The notes below the pieces were generated by a model. That model saw only the letters and a list, made by a program, of their open reading frames with translations. It did no database searches and had not been told where the DNA came from. DNA of 64,000 nt from Reyranella sp. Its GTDB lineage: Bacteria; Pseudomonadota; Alphaproteobacteria; Reyranellales; Reyranellaceae. Shown piece after piece: positions 13,684-22,907 of this stretch. The translations under genes and the position numbers were made by a program. The DNA lies in contig JAIEOV010000005.1 in assembly GCA_019750135.1 (NCBI GenBank), positions 141,460 through 205,459 of the forward strand, written 5' to 3'. Position 1 is the first letter of the stretch. Every line of letters begins with the position of its first letter.

Positions 13684-15069
13684 CTACGCCGCCGGCTGAA
13701 TGTTCTGGTTGATGCTGAAGAAGTTCGTCGGGTCGTACTTCTTCTTCACCTCGGCGAGGCGCGGGTAGTTGGCGCCGAACGCCGCCTTGATCGTGTCGGC
13801 GTCCTCTTCGCTCAGGAAGTTCAGCAGGTAGGCGCCGCTGGAATGGGGCTTCATCGCCTCCGCCATGTCGCGCGCCCAGGCCGTGTGCTTCGCGTTCTCC
13901 GCCGGGTCGGTCCATTGCGCCATGAAGCCCACGTCGTACTCCGCCTTGCGGGCGGCGAAGGCGCTGTCGCCGGCGCCGGTGCGGCCGGCCGCGCCGGCAT
14001 AGTACTCGATCACGACGGCGGACAGCGGCGACTGCATCCGGTTGGCGTGATCGACGATGACGTCGATCGCCTCGTCGGTCATGGCCTTGAGGAAGGTCGA
14101 CTTCCAGTAGTTCTGCGTGCCGTCCGGGAAGGCGTCGTCGAGGAGCTTCTGCATCGCCGGGAACGGCATCGGCTGGACCGCGTCCATCGCCGGCGCGCCG
14201 AACCCGCGCAGCGGCTTCAAGGTGCGTTCGCCCTCGGCGAGGTCGCCGCACCAGCAGACGATGACGCCGACGACAGGCGAGCCGTCGGGCCCCGTGATCA
14301 GCCCGACATAGGCGGTCAGCTCCTCGGGCGCCGACGCCATGAAGTCGCGATAGTGGCGGATGACCTCGCCGGCCTTGTCGCGCGGGTAGACGATCAGCCC
14401 GCCCAGCACGGTCGAGACGGGATGCGTCCGGTAGAGGAACGACGTCACGATGCCGAAATTGCCGCCGCCGCCGCGCAGCGCCCAGAACAGGTCGGCGTTC
14501 TCGTCGGCGCTCGCGGTCACGATGTCGCCCTCGGCCGTCACGACCTCGCAGGACAGGAGGTTGTCGCAGGTGAGGCCATACTTGCGGACCAGCCAGCCGA
14601 CGCCGCCGCCCAAGGTGAGGCCGGCAATGCCGGTGCGCGACACCACGCCGACCGGGACGGCCCGGCCGAAGGCATGGGTCTCGCGGTCGACGTCGCCCAG
14701 GGTCGCGCCGCCCTGGACGCGCGCCGTCGCCTTGGCCGGATCCACGAACACCGCCTTCATGCCCGACAGGTCGATCACGATGCCGTCGTTGCAGAGCGCC
14801 CGGCCGGCGACGTTGTGGCCGCCGCCGCGGACGGCGACCAGCACGTTGTTCGCCCGCGCGAACTTCACCGCCTGCACGACGTCGGCCGTGCCGGCGCAGC
14901 GCACGATCAAACCGGGCTGCTTCTGGACGTGGGCGTTCCAGATGCGACGCGCCTGCTCGTAGTCGGCATCGCCGGGACGAATGGCCTTGCCGGCGAGGGT
15001 CGCGGCGAAGCCGTCGATGGCTTCCCTGGCGATCGGCAAGCCCTTGCGATCCTTCAACATCGTCGTCAT
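13684..15069 (-). CDS. FAD-binding oxidoreductase, BBE family
   Basis: The 461-residue product has a PCMH-type FAD domain (about 40-215) with VRGGGHNVAGRA, whose His is the likely covalent FAD attachment site. LTLGGGVGWLVRKYGLTCDN and ALRGGGGNFGIVTSF follow. The BBE C-terminal motif (NYPRLAEVKKKYDPTNFF, then NQNI) closes the protein. Such enzymes oxidise sugars or alcohols with O2; the substrate is unknown. The usual second attachment Cys (GxxGxC) is replaced in this sequence, so single attachment is likely. AGGAG precedes ATG 15069. A decayed partial copy of this gene lies at 1227-1457. Confidence 0.92.
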   Translation of the reverse strand: MTTMLKDRKGLPIAREAIDGFAATLAGKAIRPGDADYEQARRIWNAHVQKQPGLIVRCAGTADVVQAVKFARANNVLVAVRGGGHNVAGRALCNDGIVIDLSGMKAVFVDPAKATARVQGGATLGDVDRETHAFGRAVPVGVVSRTGIAGLTLGGGVGWLVRKYGLTCDNLLSCEVVTAEGDIVTASADENADLFWALRGGGGNFGIVTSFLYRTHPVSTVLGGLIVYPRDKAGEVIRHYRDFMASAPEELTAYVGLITGPDGSPVVGVIVCWCGDLAEGERTLKPLRGFGAPAMDAVQPMPFPAMQKLLDDAFPDGTQNYWKSTFLKAMTDEAIDVIVDHANRMQSPLSAVVIEYYAGAAGRTGAGDSAFAARKAEYDVGFMAQWTDPAENAKHTAWARDMAEAMKPHSSGAYLLNFLSEEDADTIKAAFGANYPRLAEVKKKYDPTNFFSINQNIQPAA

Positions 15070-15079
15070 GGAGGTGCTC

Positions 15080-15208
15080 CTACTTCTTGCGCGGATCGTC
15101 GGCCGGGTTGACGTAGGTGACGCCCTGCGGCCCGGTGCCGTGGTGATCCATGGCCATGGCGGGCATGGCCCGCGCCGAGAATAAAGTCAGCAGGATCGTC
15201 GTTCTCAT
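15080..15208 (-). CDS. Very small exported peptide
   Basis: A 42-residue frame starts at ATG 15208 with GGAGGAACG upstream. It begins with a short signal-like stretch (TTILLTLFSARAMPAMAM) followed by DHHGTGPQGVTYVNPADD. It lies ten bases before the FAD oxidase start and on the same strand, so the two form a unit. The export and function are inferred; the strong binding site makes it likely to be translated. Confidence 0.5.
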   Translation of the reverse strand: MRTTILLTLFSARAMPAMAMDHHGTGPQGVTYVNPADDPRKK

Positions 15209-15371
15209 CGTTCCTCCATGGCGCCAGGGGGCTGCGCCATCCTCGTCCAGGGCATGGAAAACGTCATTGGCCGGCCTGCCGGGAGGTTTGATCGAGATGC
15301 CGCCTTCACATGTTCCGCAATTCAAGCCGCACCGCTATGCTTGCGACGGGAGGAGAGCGAGGTTGCTTTCA

Positions 15372-16373
15372 ATGCGCCGAACCTTTGCCGACGCCGCCGG
15401 TCAGCCGGGGCGACGCGGCTTCATTGCGCTCGCCGGCGCGGCGGCCTCGACGCGTGTCTGGGCGCAGAGCCCGCCGGTCATCGGCTATCTCGGCTCGGAA
15501 TCGCCGGAGCGTTACGCCAGCCGGCTCGCGGCGTTCCGCGAAGGCCTGGCCGATTCAGGTCTCGCCGAAGGGCGCAATGTCGCGGTCGAGTACCGCTGGG
15601 CCGACGGCCAGTACAACCGGCTGCCGGCGCTGGCCAAGGAGCTGGCGGGCCTGTCGCCGACCGTCATCGTGGCGCCCGGCGGCGCCGAGGTCGCGCTGGC
15701 GGCCAAGTCGGCGACGACCAAGATCCCCATCGTGTTCGAGATGGGCGGCGATCCCGTGGCGCTCGGCGTGGTCGAGAGCCTGTCGCAGCCGGGCGGCAAC
15801 ATGACCGGCGTGTCGAGCCTCAGCGTCGAGGTCTCGCGCAAGCGGCTGGAATTCATGCGCGAGGTGCGGCCGACCGCGGGCCGCTTCACCTTCGCCGTCA
15901 ATCCGCGGAGCCCGACATCGGAATCGCAGACCAAGAACCTGCAGGCCGCGGCGACGGCCCTCGGGGTCGAGCTGATCGTGCTGAAGGCCAGCGCCGAGGC
16001 GGAGTTCGAGGCCCTGTTCACCACGACGCGCAGCGAGGGCGCCGGCGGGCTGGTGTTCAGCTCCGATCCCTACTTCGCCTACCGCAGCCAGCAGCTCGCC
16101 GCGCTCGCCGTCCAGCACAAGGTGGCGGCGATCACCCAGTCGCGCGACTTTCCGCTGGCCGGGGGCCTCATGAGCTACGGCGGCGACTTCAGCCAGTCGC
16201 ACCGCCAGGCCGGACGCCATGCCGGCCGCATCCTGAAGGGCGAGAAGCCGTCGGAGCTGCCGGTGCAGCGCGTCACCAAGGTCGAGCTGGTCATCAACCT
16301 CAAGGCCGCCGCCGATCTCGGCATCGCCGTTCCGCTCTCGCTGCTGACCAGCGCCGACCGGGTCATCGAATGA
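15372..16373 (+). CDS. ABC transporter substrate-binding protein, DUF534/TrpX-like
   Basis: The 333-residue product has a Tat-like or Sec signal (RRGFIALAGAAASTRVWAQ), then IGYLGSESPERYASRLAAFREGL and LAEGRNVAVEYRWADGQYNR, the typical start of the DUF534/ABC_sub_bind family. IPIVFEMGGDPVALGVV and MTGVSSLSVEV follow. Members bind ligands such as amino acids in the periplasm. No permease or ATPase gene is next to it. Instead, its stop codon overlaps the start of a membrane cyclase (ATGA), so it may act as a ligand sensor for that cyclase (inference). ATG 15372 follows GAGG; TTG 15363 is a possible alternative. Confidence 0.87.
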   Translation: MRRTFADAAGQPGRRGFIALAGAAASTRVWAQSPPVIGYLGSESPERYASRLAAFREGLADSGLAEGRNVAVEYRWADGQYNRLPALAKELAGLSPTVIVAPGGAEVALAAKSATTKIPIVFEMGGDPVALGVVESLSQPGGNMTGVSSLSVEVSRKRLEFMREVRPTAGRFTFAVNPRSPTSESQTKNLQAAATALGVELIVLKASAEAEFEALFTTTRSEGAGGLVFSSDPYFAYRSQQLAALAVQHKVAAITQSRDFPLAGGLMSYGGDFSQSHRQAGRHAGRILKGEKPSELPVQRVTKVELVINLKAAADLGIAVPLSLLTSADRVIE

Positions 16374-18115
16374 AAGTGAGCGACGGCCCGCGCCGCACGT
16401 CGCTGTTCTGGAAGTACTTCGCCACGCTCTTCGCCGCCGTCGTGGCGCCCTTGCTGATCGCGGGCGGCAGCGAGGCCTGGCTGGGCTATCGCGACGAGCG
16501 GGCGCGGCTGAACGACATCCTGAACGCCGAAGCCCGCCTTGCGGCGGTGAAGATCGACGACTTCCTCGACGGCATCCGCGAGCAGCTCGGCTGGACCGTG
16601 CAGCTGCCGTGGACCGAGGAGAGCGGCGAGCGTCATCGACTCGACGCGCTCGGCCTGCTGCGCCAGGTCCCCGCCGTCGAGAGCCTGACCCTGGTCGACG
16701 CCGCGGGCCGCGAACGGCTGTTCGTCTCGCGCCTCGGGCTGAACCGGATCGACGCCCGCAGCGATCTCTCGCTCAGGCCGGCGGTGCAGGGTGCGCGGGC
16801 CAACGGCGCGTGGTTCGGGCCGGTGCGATTTGAGGGCGGCTCGGAGCCCTTCATGATGATCGCGGTCGCCGGCAACCGCTCGTCGGTCGGCGTGGCGATC
16901 GCCGAGGTCAACCTCAAGCTGATCTGGGAAGTGATCTCGGGCATCAAGGTCGGGCGCACGGGCGATGCCTTCGTGCTCGACAACCCGGGACGCCTGATCG
17001 CCCATCCCGACATCAACCTGGTGCTGCGCGCCGACGAAGCGGGCCAGCGGCCGTTCCAGGCCCTGCGCGGCGCCATCCTCGCCCGGCCCGGCGAAGCGGC
17101 GACCGGCCGCGACAATGCCGGCGAGACGGTGCTGGCCGCGATGGCGCCGATCCCCAGCGTCGACTGGAGCGTCGTCGTCAAGCAGCCGCTGGCCGAAGCC
17201 TTCGGGCCGCTCTATGCGGCGCTGCTGCGCACGGCGGTGCTGCTGGTCGCCGGCGCGATGCTGGCCGCCGCGCTGGCGGGGTGGCTGGCGCGGCGCATGA
17301 TCGGCCCTATTCGATTGCTGGAGGACGGCGTCAGCCGCATCGGCGCCGGGCAGTTCGACCATCGCATCGAGCTCAGGACCGGCGACGAGTTCGAGCGGCT
17401 GGCCAGCCGCTTCAACGAGATGGCGGCCGAGCTGCAAGTCTCGCAGGAGCGCTCGCAGCGCATCACGCGGCTGAAGCGGTTCCTGGCGCCGCAGGTGGCC
17501 GAGCTGGTCGACCGCACCGGCGACGACAGCGTGCTCGACGGGCGGCGCGTCGAGCTGGTCGTGGTGTTCTGCGACCTCAGGGGCTTCACCGCCTTCTCGG
17601 CGCGCGCCGACACCGATACCGTCATCATGGTATTGCGGCGCTACTACGAAGTGCTCGAAAAAGCCGTGAATGCTTATGAGGGAACGCTGATCCGCTTCTC
17701 CGGCGACGGCGCCATGATCCTGCTGAACGCCCCGGTCTCGATTCCCGAACCGGCACGGCGCGCCGTCGCCATGGCGGCCGACATGCAGCGCGACGTGCAG
17801 GAGCTTCTGGCCGGCTGGCGTGCGCTGGAGGCCCGACTGGGCTTCGGCGTCGGCATCGCCATGGGGCCGGCGACGGTGGGCGGGATCGGCTCGGAAGGGC
17901 GGCTCGACTACACCGCCGTCGGCAACGCGGTGAACCTCGCCTCGCGGCTGTGCGACAGCGCGCGGGACAACCAGATCCTGGTCGATCGCGTCGCCGCGCA
18001 GGCGATCGGGGCGGCGACCCCTCTGGTGCCGCTGGCGGCGCTCGACCTGAAAGGGATCGACCAGCCTGTCCCCGTGTTTGCCGTTGGCATGCACGGGACG
18101 CAGCCGGCAAAATAA
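16370..18115 (+). CDS. Membrane adenylate/guanylate cyclase with Cache-like sensor and HAMP
   Basis: The 581-residue product has a membrane helix at about 20-40, a periplasmic Cache-like sensor (about 45-275, with KVGRTGDAFVLDNPGRLIAHPD), a second helix (about 285-310), a HAMP domain (RRMIGPIRLLEDGVSRIGAG) and a class III cyclase domain (about 395-575). The two metal Asp residues are in VVVFCDLRGFTAFS and RFSGDGAMILL; the transition-state Asn and Arg are in AVGNAVNLASRLCD. It should make cAMP or cGMP in response to a periplasmic signal. It overlaps the stop of the binding-protein gene by four bases. The substrate-choice residues do not let me tell cAMP from cGMP. Confidence 0.88.
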   Translation: MKVSDGPRRTSLFWKYFATLFAAVVAPLLIAGGSEAWLGYRDERARLNDILNAEARLAAVKIDDFLDGIREQLGWTVQLPWTEESGERHRLDALGLLRQVPAVESLTLVDAAGRERLFVSRLGLNRIDARSDLSLRPAVQGARANGAWFGPVRFEGGSEPFMMIAVAGNRSSVGVAIAEVNLKLIWEVISGIKVGRTGDAFVLDNPGRLIAHPDINLVLRADEAGQRPFQALRGAILARPGEAATGRDNAGETVLAAMAPIPSVDWSVVVKQPLAEAFGPLYAALLRTAVLLVAGAMLAAALAGWLARRMIGPIRLLEDGVSRIGAGQFDHRIELRTGDEFERLASRFNEMAAELQVSQERSQRITRLKRFLAPQVAELVDRTGDDSVLDGRRVELVVVFCDLRGFTAFSARADTDTVIMVLRRYYEVLEKAVNAYEGTLIRFSGDGAMILLNAPVSIPEPARRAVAMAADMQRDVQELLAGWRALEARLGFGVGIAMGPATVGGIGSEGRLDYTAVGNAVNLASRLCDSARDNQILVDRVAAQAIGAATPLVPLAALDLKGIDQPVPVFAVGMHGTQPAK

Positions 18116-18144
18116 GGCGACACAGCCCCACGAGCGGAGACGGC

Positions 18145-18519
18145 ATGCCCATCAGCTTCACGATCGACCACAAGGCGCGCTTCGTCGACGCGACGTTCGA
18201 TGGCTATCTCGTCCTGAAGGACATCGAGGATTTCTGCGATGCCGTGGTCGGGCAGAACGGGCTGCCTTATCGCAAGCTGATCGACGGCCGGACCGCCCAC
18301 GGCACCTATAACGATGCCGACGTCATGGCGCTGGGCGCCCGCCTCGCCGCCTATGCCGAGTACGGGCCGCGCGGCGCCCTGGCGCTCATTCCGGCCGTCG
18401 ACCTTTCCCTGGAACTGATCGACCGGCTGCTGAACCTCGCCAAGGGCGGCCGGCCGGCCAAGGCCTTCCGCTCGGTCGACGCCGCCCGCAAGTGGCTTGC
18501 GGAGCAGCCCGAGGCCTAG
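18145..18519 (+). CDS. STAS/SpoIIAA-like protein
   Basis: The 124-residue product (MPISFTIDHKARFVDATFDG, then FCDAVVGQNGLPYRKLIDGR) looks like the SpoIIAA-like/STAS fold: strand, helix, strand with a conserved acidic pair. It lies 29 bases after the cyclase gene on the same strand and GGAG precedes the ATG, so it may be co-transcribed and may take part in the same signalling. The family assignment is by pattern only. Confidence 0.62.
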   Translation: MPISFTIDHKARFVDATFDGYLVLKDIEDFCDAVVGQNGLPYRKLIDGRTAHGTYNDADVMALGARLAAYAEYGPRGALALIPAVDLSLELIDRLLNLAKGGRPAKAFRSVDAARKWLAEQPEA

Positions 18520-18605
18520 ACCGAGAAAATCAACTTATTGCAGTGGCGACGCATTGATCGTGCGGCGGCCGCCGGGCTACCAATGACGATCAGAGGTCCG
18601 CCGCC

Positions 18606-21600
18606 ATGCCCACGGTCATCAACAACTCGACGTTCCTCGATGCCTTTGCCGCAGGGCAGTACACCAACCAGCAGTATCAGACGGTGGTCGCGGCGACCTT
18701 GTCCTCGAACCTCCAGGTCATAGCGGCGGCCGACCAGGTCGTTACCAGCCTCTTCCAGTACGGGCCGACCCCCTCGACCTTCGCCACGGCCGGGAGCGAC
18801 ACGCAGATCACCGTCGGACTGATGCTCGCGCGCAACGCGCCGCTGACCCAACTGGACAACCTGCTGGCCGGTACCTGGGGAGAGCGACAGGCGGCGTTGG
18901 CGGCATTTCCCAACCAGGCGGCGGTGTGGGCGACCTACGGCGCCGATCCCGGCGTGTACAATACGGTCCAAACCGAGATCCGGACCGCGCTGACAGGGGT
19001 CGCCGGCAGCGATCCCTTCACGACGGCCACCGCGGCCGGGTACATCTCGACGCCCGAGGATCGGACGATCTGGCTGACCCTCAATCCCAACCAGTTCTTC
19101 GCGCTGTTCACCACGCTGCCGTTCAAGATCACGAATTCCAATCCGAACGACAGCGGCAATACCATCGCCTGGATCGGCAATCTCGCCCTCAACGACGCCC
19201 TCTCGCCCGCGTCGGTCGCGGCGATCGACGGCCTCTGGGTCGAGCGCAACGTTGCGCTGACCAATCCGCTGGTCACAGCCAGCACGCTGGTCGCACCGCC
19301 GCTCGGTCCCCAGGGCATCGGCAATGCCGCCGACCAGGCCAAGGTGGTGGCGACGCCGGCCGCAATCGCGGCGAGCTACAATTTCCCGCTGCCGACCAAC
19401 GTCGCCACCGATCCGGTGGCGCTGGTCGAGACCTACTACGGCAATACCACGGTATTGACGAACAGCTATAACCAGTACCGTCAGGCGGTGGGCCTGGCCC
19501 CGGGAACGCTGCAATACGTCTCGGGCACCAACCTCACCGGCAACAAGAACGTCGCGAGCGGCGAACTCACGCTCGACATGTCGGTGGTCTCGGGCGCCGT
19601 GCCCAACAGCACCATCCGGATGTACTCCGACCTGGCGGGCACGCCGTACAACGCCTACCAGCAGGTCTTCTTCGACGCCAACCGCCCCGGCGTGCTGTCC
19701 TCGTCCTTCCCTATCGTCGGCCAGTCGACGGCCGGCTCGCCGTTCCAGTGGGCGTTCCAGCAGCTCATGATCGACGGGGTGCTGGCCAACGTCACGGTGC
19801 ACATGGCGGGCGGCGACGAGGGCGCCAGCGCCAACATCCCCAACGGCAACGTCAACGTCACCAGCGGACATTCCTCGCCCTACACCATCCTGGTCGGCGG
19901 CACGTCCATCGCGACCCTGTCGAGCGCAATGGCCGATCCCACCCTGAACACGCCGGTCAGCCCGGCGGTGCAGAGCCTCGTGCAGCTGGCGCTGAACAAC
20001 GATCGCGCGACCGTCTTCACCATGGTTGCGGCCGGGCTGAAGACGCTGCCCAGCCACCTTTCGGCCGCGGCACCGGGACCCGACGGCGCTGCCACCCAGC
20101 TGACCAAGATGTTCGAGACGGTGTGGCAGGAGCTGACCGTCACGCCGGGCGTGGCGAACAATGCGCCGACGACATCGGGCGTGCTGAACAACGTCCCGGT
20201 CCTCAACGCCAGCTACGGCGAGCATCTCACCGGCTCGGGCGGCGTCACCAACCTCGTGGGCCCGCCCGACTACCAGACGGCCTTCGGGCTCGGCCTGAGC
20301 GGCCGCGCCACGCCCGACGTCACCGCGCTTTCCGCCGGCGACGCTAGGTACTCGACGCTGAACGACGACTACGTGAACTGGCTGGCCGGCGTGCCCGGGT
20401 CGTCCGCCTCGCCGCTGCTCACGCCCAACGGCGGCACGAGCGCCGCCTCGCCGTTCTGGGCGTCGCTGACGACGCAGTTCAACGTCATCTTCAAGGACCA
20501 GGGACTGCCCAAGCTCGGCTATTACACCGACCTGCTCTACATCGCCGACGTGATCGCGCCCGGCTCGTTCAACGACATCCAGCTCGGCAACAACGTCAAC
20601 GGCTTTTACACCACGGGCTACCAGACCGCATACTTCAACCCCATCACGTCCGACGGCAACGGGTTGGGCCTGTTCGAGATTCCGACGGGCCTCGGATATA
20701 CCGCCCACCCGGGCTTCGACCTGACGAGCGGGCTCGGCTCTCCCAACGGCCTGTTGCTGGCTCGGGCGCTGACCGCGATCGCGCATCAGCAGGTCACCTA
20801 CAGCACCAGCCCGGAGATGCTCGACAGCAACGGCGGCGGCGGCTGGGTTGCCGGGACGAACGAGTCGCTGCTGTTCCAGACCTTCTCGCATGACGGCGAC
20901 GCCACCGTCGGCATGCATGTCGGCAACGGCACGACCGTCCTGTCGAGCGCGGTGACCGCACCCTGGGCGTGGACGGCGCGGCTCGCCCAGCAGTCGCTGC
21001 AGTCCGATTTCGATCCCGGCCTGGTGCTGCTGTTCGACAGGCAGGGCCAGGGCTCGGTGGGCTACCACAACGTCGCCGCCGGCCAGTCGGTCGGCGTCAG
21101 CATCGACGGCCAGACGGCCCACGCGCTGCAGGCGAGCATGAGCAATCCGTTCGGCTTCGTCGAGTTCTTCGCCGGCGGCGATGCCGTGCACGTCTCGCGC
21201 GCGGTCTCGATCGCCGAGACCGTGGGCGGCGCCAACGACCAGCTCGCGGTCGTGCGCATGCGCCAGGGCGGCGAGAATTCCCTGCAGATCACCTTGTATC
21301 GTGTCGACGACTACAGCGGGACGATCGACGGCAAGGCGCCGGGCCACGCCGACTATGCCGGGCTGGTGGCGGGCCGCGCCTACCAGACCACCGACGGCCG
21401 CACCGCCATTTCAGGGGCGGGCTACGGCCAGTTCAGCGAAGCGCTGCTGAAGGGCGTCGACGCCAACGACGTCATCGCCATGCGCCTGGACAACGTCACC
21501 ACCGGCGCCGTCTTCTGGGCGTTCGCCCAGGCCAACGAGACGGTCAACGGCCAGCCCGCGGTCCACATGATCAACCAGGGCCTCAACACCTGGGGCTGGG

Positions 21601-21695
21601 AGGACACGGTCGGGCTGGGCGACCATGACTACAACGACCTGACGGTGCAGCTCGACTTCACCAGCGCGCACGGCAATGGCTGGCTGGTGCGCTGA
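18606..21695 (+). CDS. Sedolisin (S53)-like serine-carboxyl peptidase with DUF4114 end
   Basis: The 1029-residue product has a long N-terminal region (about 1-330), a peptidase S53 core and a C-terminal DUF4114-like domain. The S53 core shows Glu and Asp four apart in SGELTLDMSVV (about 319-323), an Asp in AGGDEGAS (about 402), and the nucleophile Ser in NGGTSAASPFWASL (about 615), followed by a Ca-site-like DLTSGLGSPNG. The C-terminus has TWGWEDTVGLGDHDYNDLTV, the DUF4114 hallmark found in secreted proteins. There is no classical signal peptide, so export may use a type I system (inference). Such enzymes work at low pH. Confidence 0.8.
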   Translation: MPTVINNSTFLDAFAAGQYTNQQYQTVVAATLSSNLQVIAAADQVVTSLFQYGPTPSTFATAGSDTQITVGLMLARNAPLTQLDNLLAGTWGERQAALAAFPNQAAVWATYGADPGVYNTVQTEIRTALTGVAGSDPFTTATAAGYISTPEDRTIWLTLNPNQFFALFTTLPFKITNSNPNDSGNTIAWIGNLALNDALSPASVAAIDGLWVERNVALTNPLVTASTLVAPPLGPQGIGNAADQAKVVATPAAIAASYNFPLPTNVATDPVALVETYYGNTTVLTNSYNQYRQAVGLAPGTLQYVSGTNLTGNKNVASGELTLDMSVVSGAVPNSTIRMYSDLAGTPYNAYQQVFFDANRPGVLSSSFPIVGQSTAGSPFQWAFQQLMIDGVLANVTVHMAGGDEGASANIPNGNVNVTSGHSSPYTILVGGTSIATLSSAMADPTLNTPVSPAVQSLVQLALNNDRATVFTMVAAGLKTLPSHLSAAAPGPDGAATQLTKMFETVWQELTVTPGVANNAPTTSGVLNNVPVLNASYGEHLTGSGGVTNLVGPPDYQTAFGLGLSGRATPDVTALSAGDARYSTLNDDYVNWLAGVPGSSASPLLTPNGGTSAASPFWASLTTQFNVIFKDQGLPKLGYYTDLLYIADVIAPGSFNDIQLGNNVNGFYTTGYQTAYFNPITSDGNGLGLFEIPTGLGYTAHPGFDLTSGLGSPNGLLLARALTAIAHQQVTYSTSPEMLDSNGGGGWVAGTNESLLFQTFSHDGDATVGMHVGNGTTVLSSAVTAPWAWTARLAQQSLQSDFDPGLVLLFDRQGQGSVGYHNVAAGQSVGVSIDGQTAHALQASMSNPFGFVEFFAGGDAVHVSRAVSIAETVGGANDQLAVVRMRQGGENSLQITLYRVDDYSGTIDGKAPGHADYAGLVAGRAYQTTDGRTAISGAGYGQFSEALLKGVDANDVIAMRLDNVTTGAVFWAFAQANETVNGQPAVHMINQGLNTWGWEDTVGLGDHDYNDLTVQLDFTSAHGNGWLVR

Positions 21696-21698
21696 CCA

Positions 21699-22907
21699 TC
21701 AGTCGCGCCGGCGCGCTGCGACGCTGAGGACCTTGAAGCGAGTGCGAACACCGTCCGGTGCGGCGTTGCGCAAAACGAGATAACGCAGATCGGCGCTCCT
21801 TGCCGCGACGACGATGCGCTGGCTGAGAGGCATGGCGCTGAGGGTGCGCTCCGGCGCGCAGAAGCTCGACAGGTCGGCGCCGGCGAGGACGATGCCGAGC
21901 TTGCCCTCCATGACCTCAACGCCGACTTCGATGCTGACGACGCCCGAGGGCGGGCCAGCATCGAGGCCGAGAACGAGGGCGTAGCTCCAGGCCAGCGGCC
22001 GCGTCTCGATGGCCACGTCGACGACGTCGCGGAAGGCGAGGCCGCCCTCCCGGCGCAGCAGGCTTTTCGCTCGCGAGATGAGCGTGCCGCCTTGCCGCGG
22101 TGCGACGACGACGCCCTCCTGTACCTCGGCCTTGGCGACGAAGGCGCCTCCCAGGGGTTCTCCCGCCGAAGACGGCAGGGCTTCGTCGAAGCGGAGCAGC
22201 GGTGGAAAGACCAGCTCCAGGCTGACCTCGCCCCGCGCGCCCGGCCTGTCTGCAGGCTGGCGCTGCAGCACGAAGTTGTCGTTGTCGAGGACCAGCGCCT
22301 GGCGATAGCCGCGGTGAGCCAGCCACGCCAGCGCCTCGCCGACGCCCTGGTTGCGCAGGCCGAGCGCATGATTGAGCTCGACGACGACAACGGGATTGCG
22401 CTCGGCCAGCGTGCGCTCGGCGCCGCGCAGGACCTCGAAGTCGAAGCTGTCGACGTCGATCTTCAGGCAGTCGACGCGGTCGATGCCATGCCGGGCGATG
22501 AAATCGTCGAAGGCGTAAAAGGGATAGGTCCTGACCTCGCCCTCCGTTCCCCACAGTCGGAAGATCCGGTCCTCGCGCTCGCCCGTCGTCGCCGCCAGGG
22601 CGACGTCGTGGACCTCGGCATTGCCGACGCCGTTGTGCCGAAGGTTCTGCCGCAGCATCTCCGCCGTGGCGGTCGGCTCGAAGGCGAACACGCGGCCGCG
22701 CGGGGCGAGCTGCGAAAACAGGATCGTGTAGTACCCGACATTCGCGCCGATATCGAAGATCCACCAGTCGTCGCGGACGTGGTCGGCGAACCATCGCTTC
22801 GTTTCCAGCTCGCAGTAGGGATAGTAGTCGCGGAACTGTTCGTAGTAGGCGACGAGCTCGATCGGATCCCGCCCGGGAATCGTCGTTGCAACGGGATCGC
22901 GCTTCAT
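21699..22907 (-). CDS. FkbM-family methyltransferase with C-terminal accessory domain
   Basis: The 402-residue product has an FkbM-type SAM methyltransferase (about 45-215): WWIFDIGANVGYYTILFSQL (SAM loop), VFAFEPTATAEMLRQNL, and VDCLKIDVDSFDFEVLRGAE. FkbM enzymes make O-methyl groups, often on sugars. From about 265 a second domain runs to the end; its core (EGKLGIVLAGADLSS, ERTLSAMP, DLRYLVLRNAAPDGVRTRF) closely resembles the N-terminal domain of the next gene upstream. ATG 22907 overlaps the upstream stop (ATGA). The gene is the last of three in a leftward operon. Confidence 0.87.
   Translation of the reverse strand: MKRDPVATTIPGRDPIELVAYYEQFRDYYPYCELETKRWFADHVRDDWWIFDIGANVGYYTILFSQLAPRGRVFAFEPTATAEMLRQNLRHNGVGNAEVHDVALAATTGEREDRIFRLWGTEGEVRTYPFYAFDDFIARHGIDRVDCLKIDVDSFDFEVLRGAERTLAERNPVVVVELNHALGLRNQGVGEALAWLAHRGYRQALVLDNDNFVLQRQPADRPGARGEVSLELVFPPLLRFDEALPSSAGEPLGGAFVAKAEVQEGVVVAPRQGGTLISRAKSLLRREGGLAFRDVVDVAIETRPLAWSYALVLGLDAGPPSGVVSIEVGVEVMEGKLGIVLAGADLSSFCAPERTLSAMPLSQRIVVAARSADLRYLVLRNAAPDGVRTRFKVLSVAARRRD

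Noticed and set aside
15218..16369. Long N-terminal extension of the membrane cyclase
   Set aside because: The open codons overlap the binding-protein gene in another frame and are Arg-rich shadow. The ATGA overlap at 16370 and the membrane helix right after it fix the start.
18516..21347. A 943-codon leftward frame opposite the sedolisin gene
   Set aside because: It is Arg/Gly/His-rich, lacks domains and lies entirely antisense to a gene with clear protease motifs.
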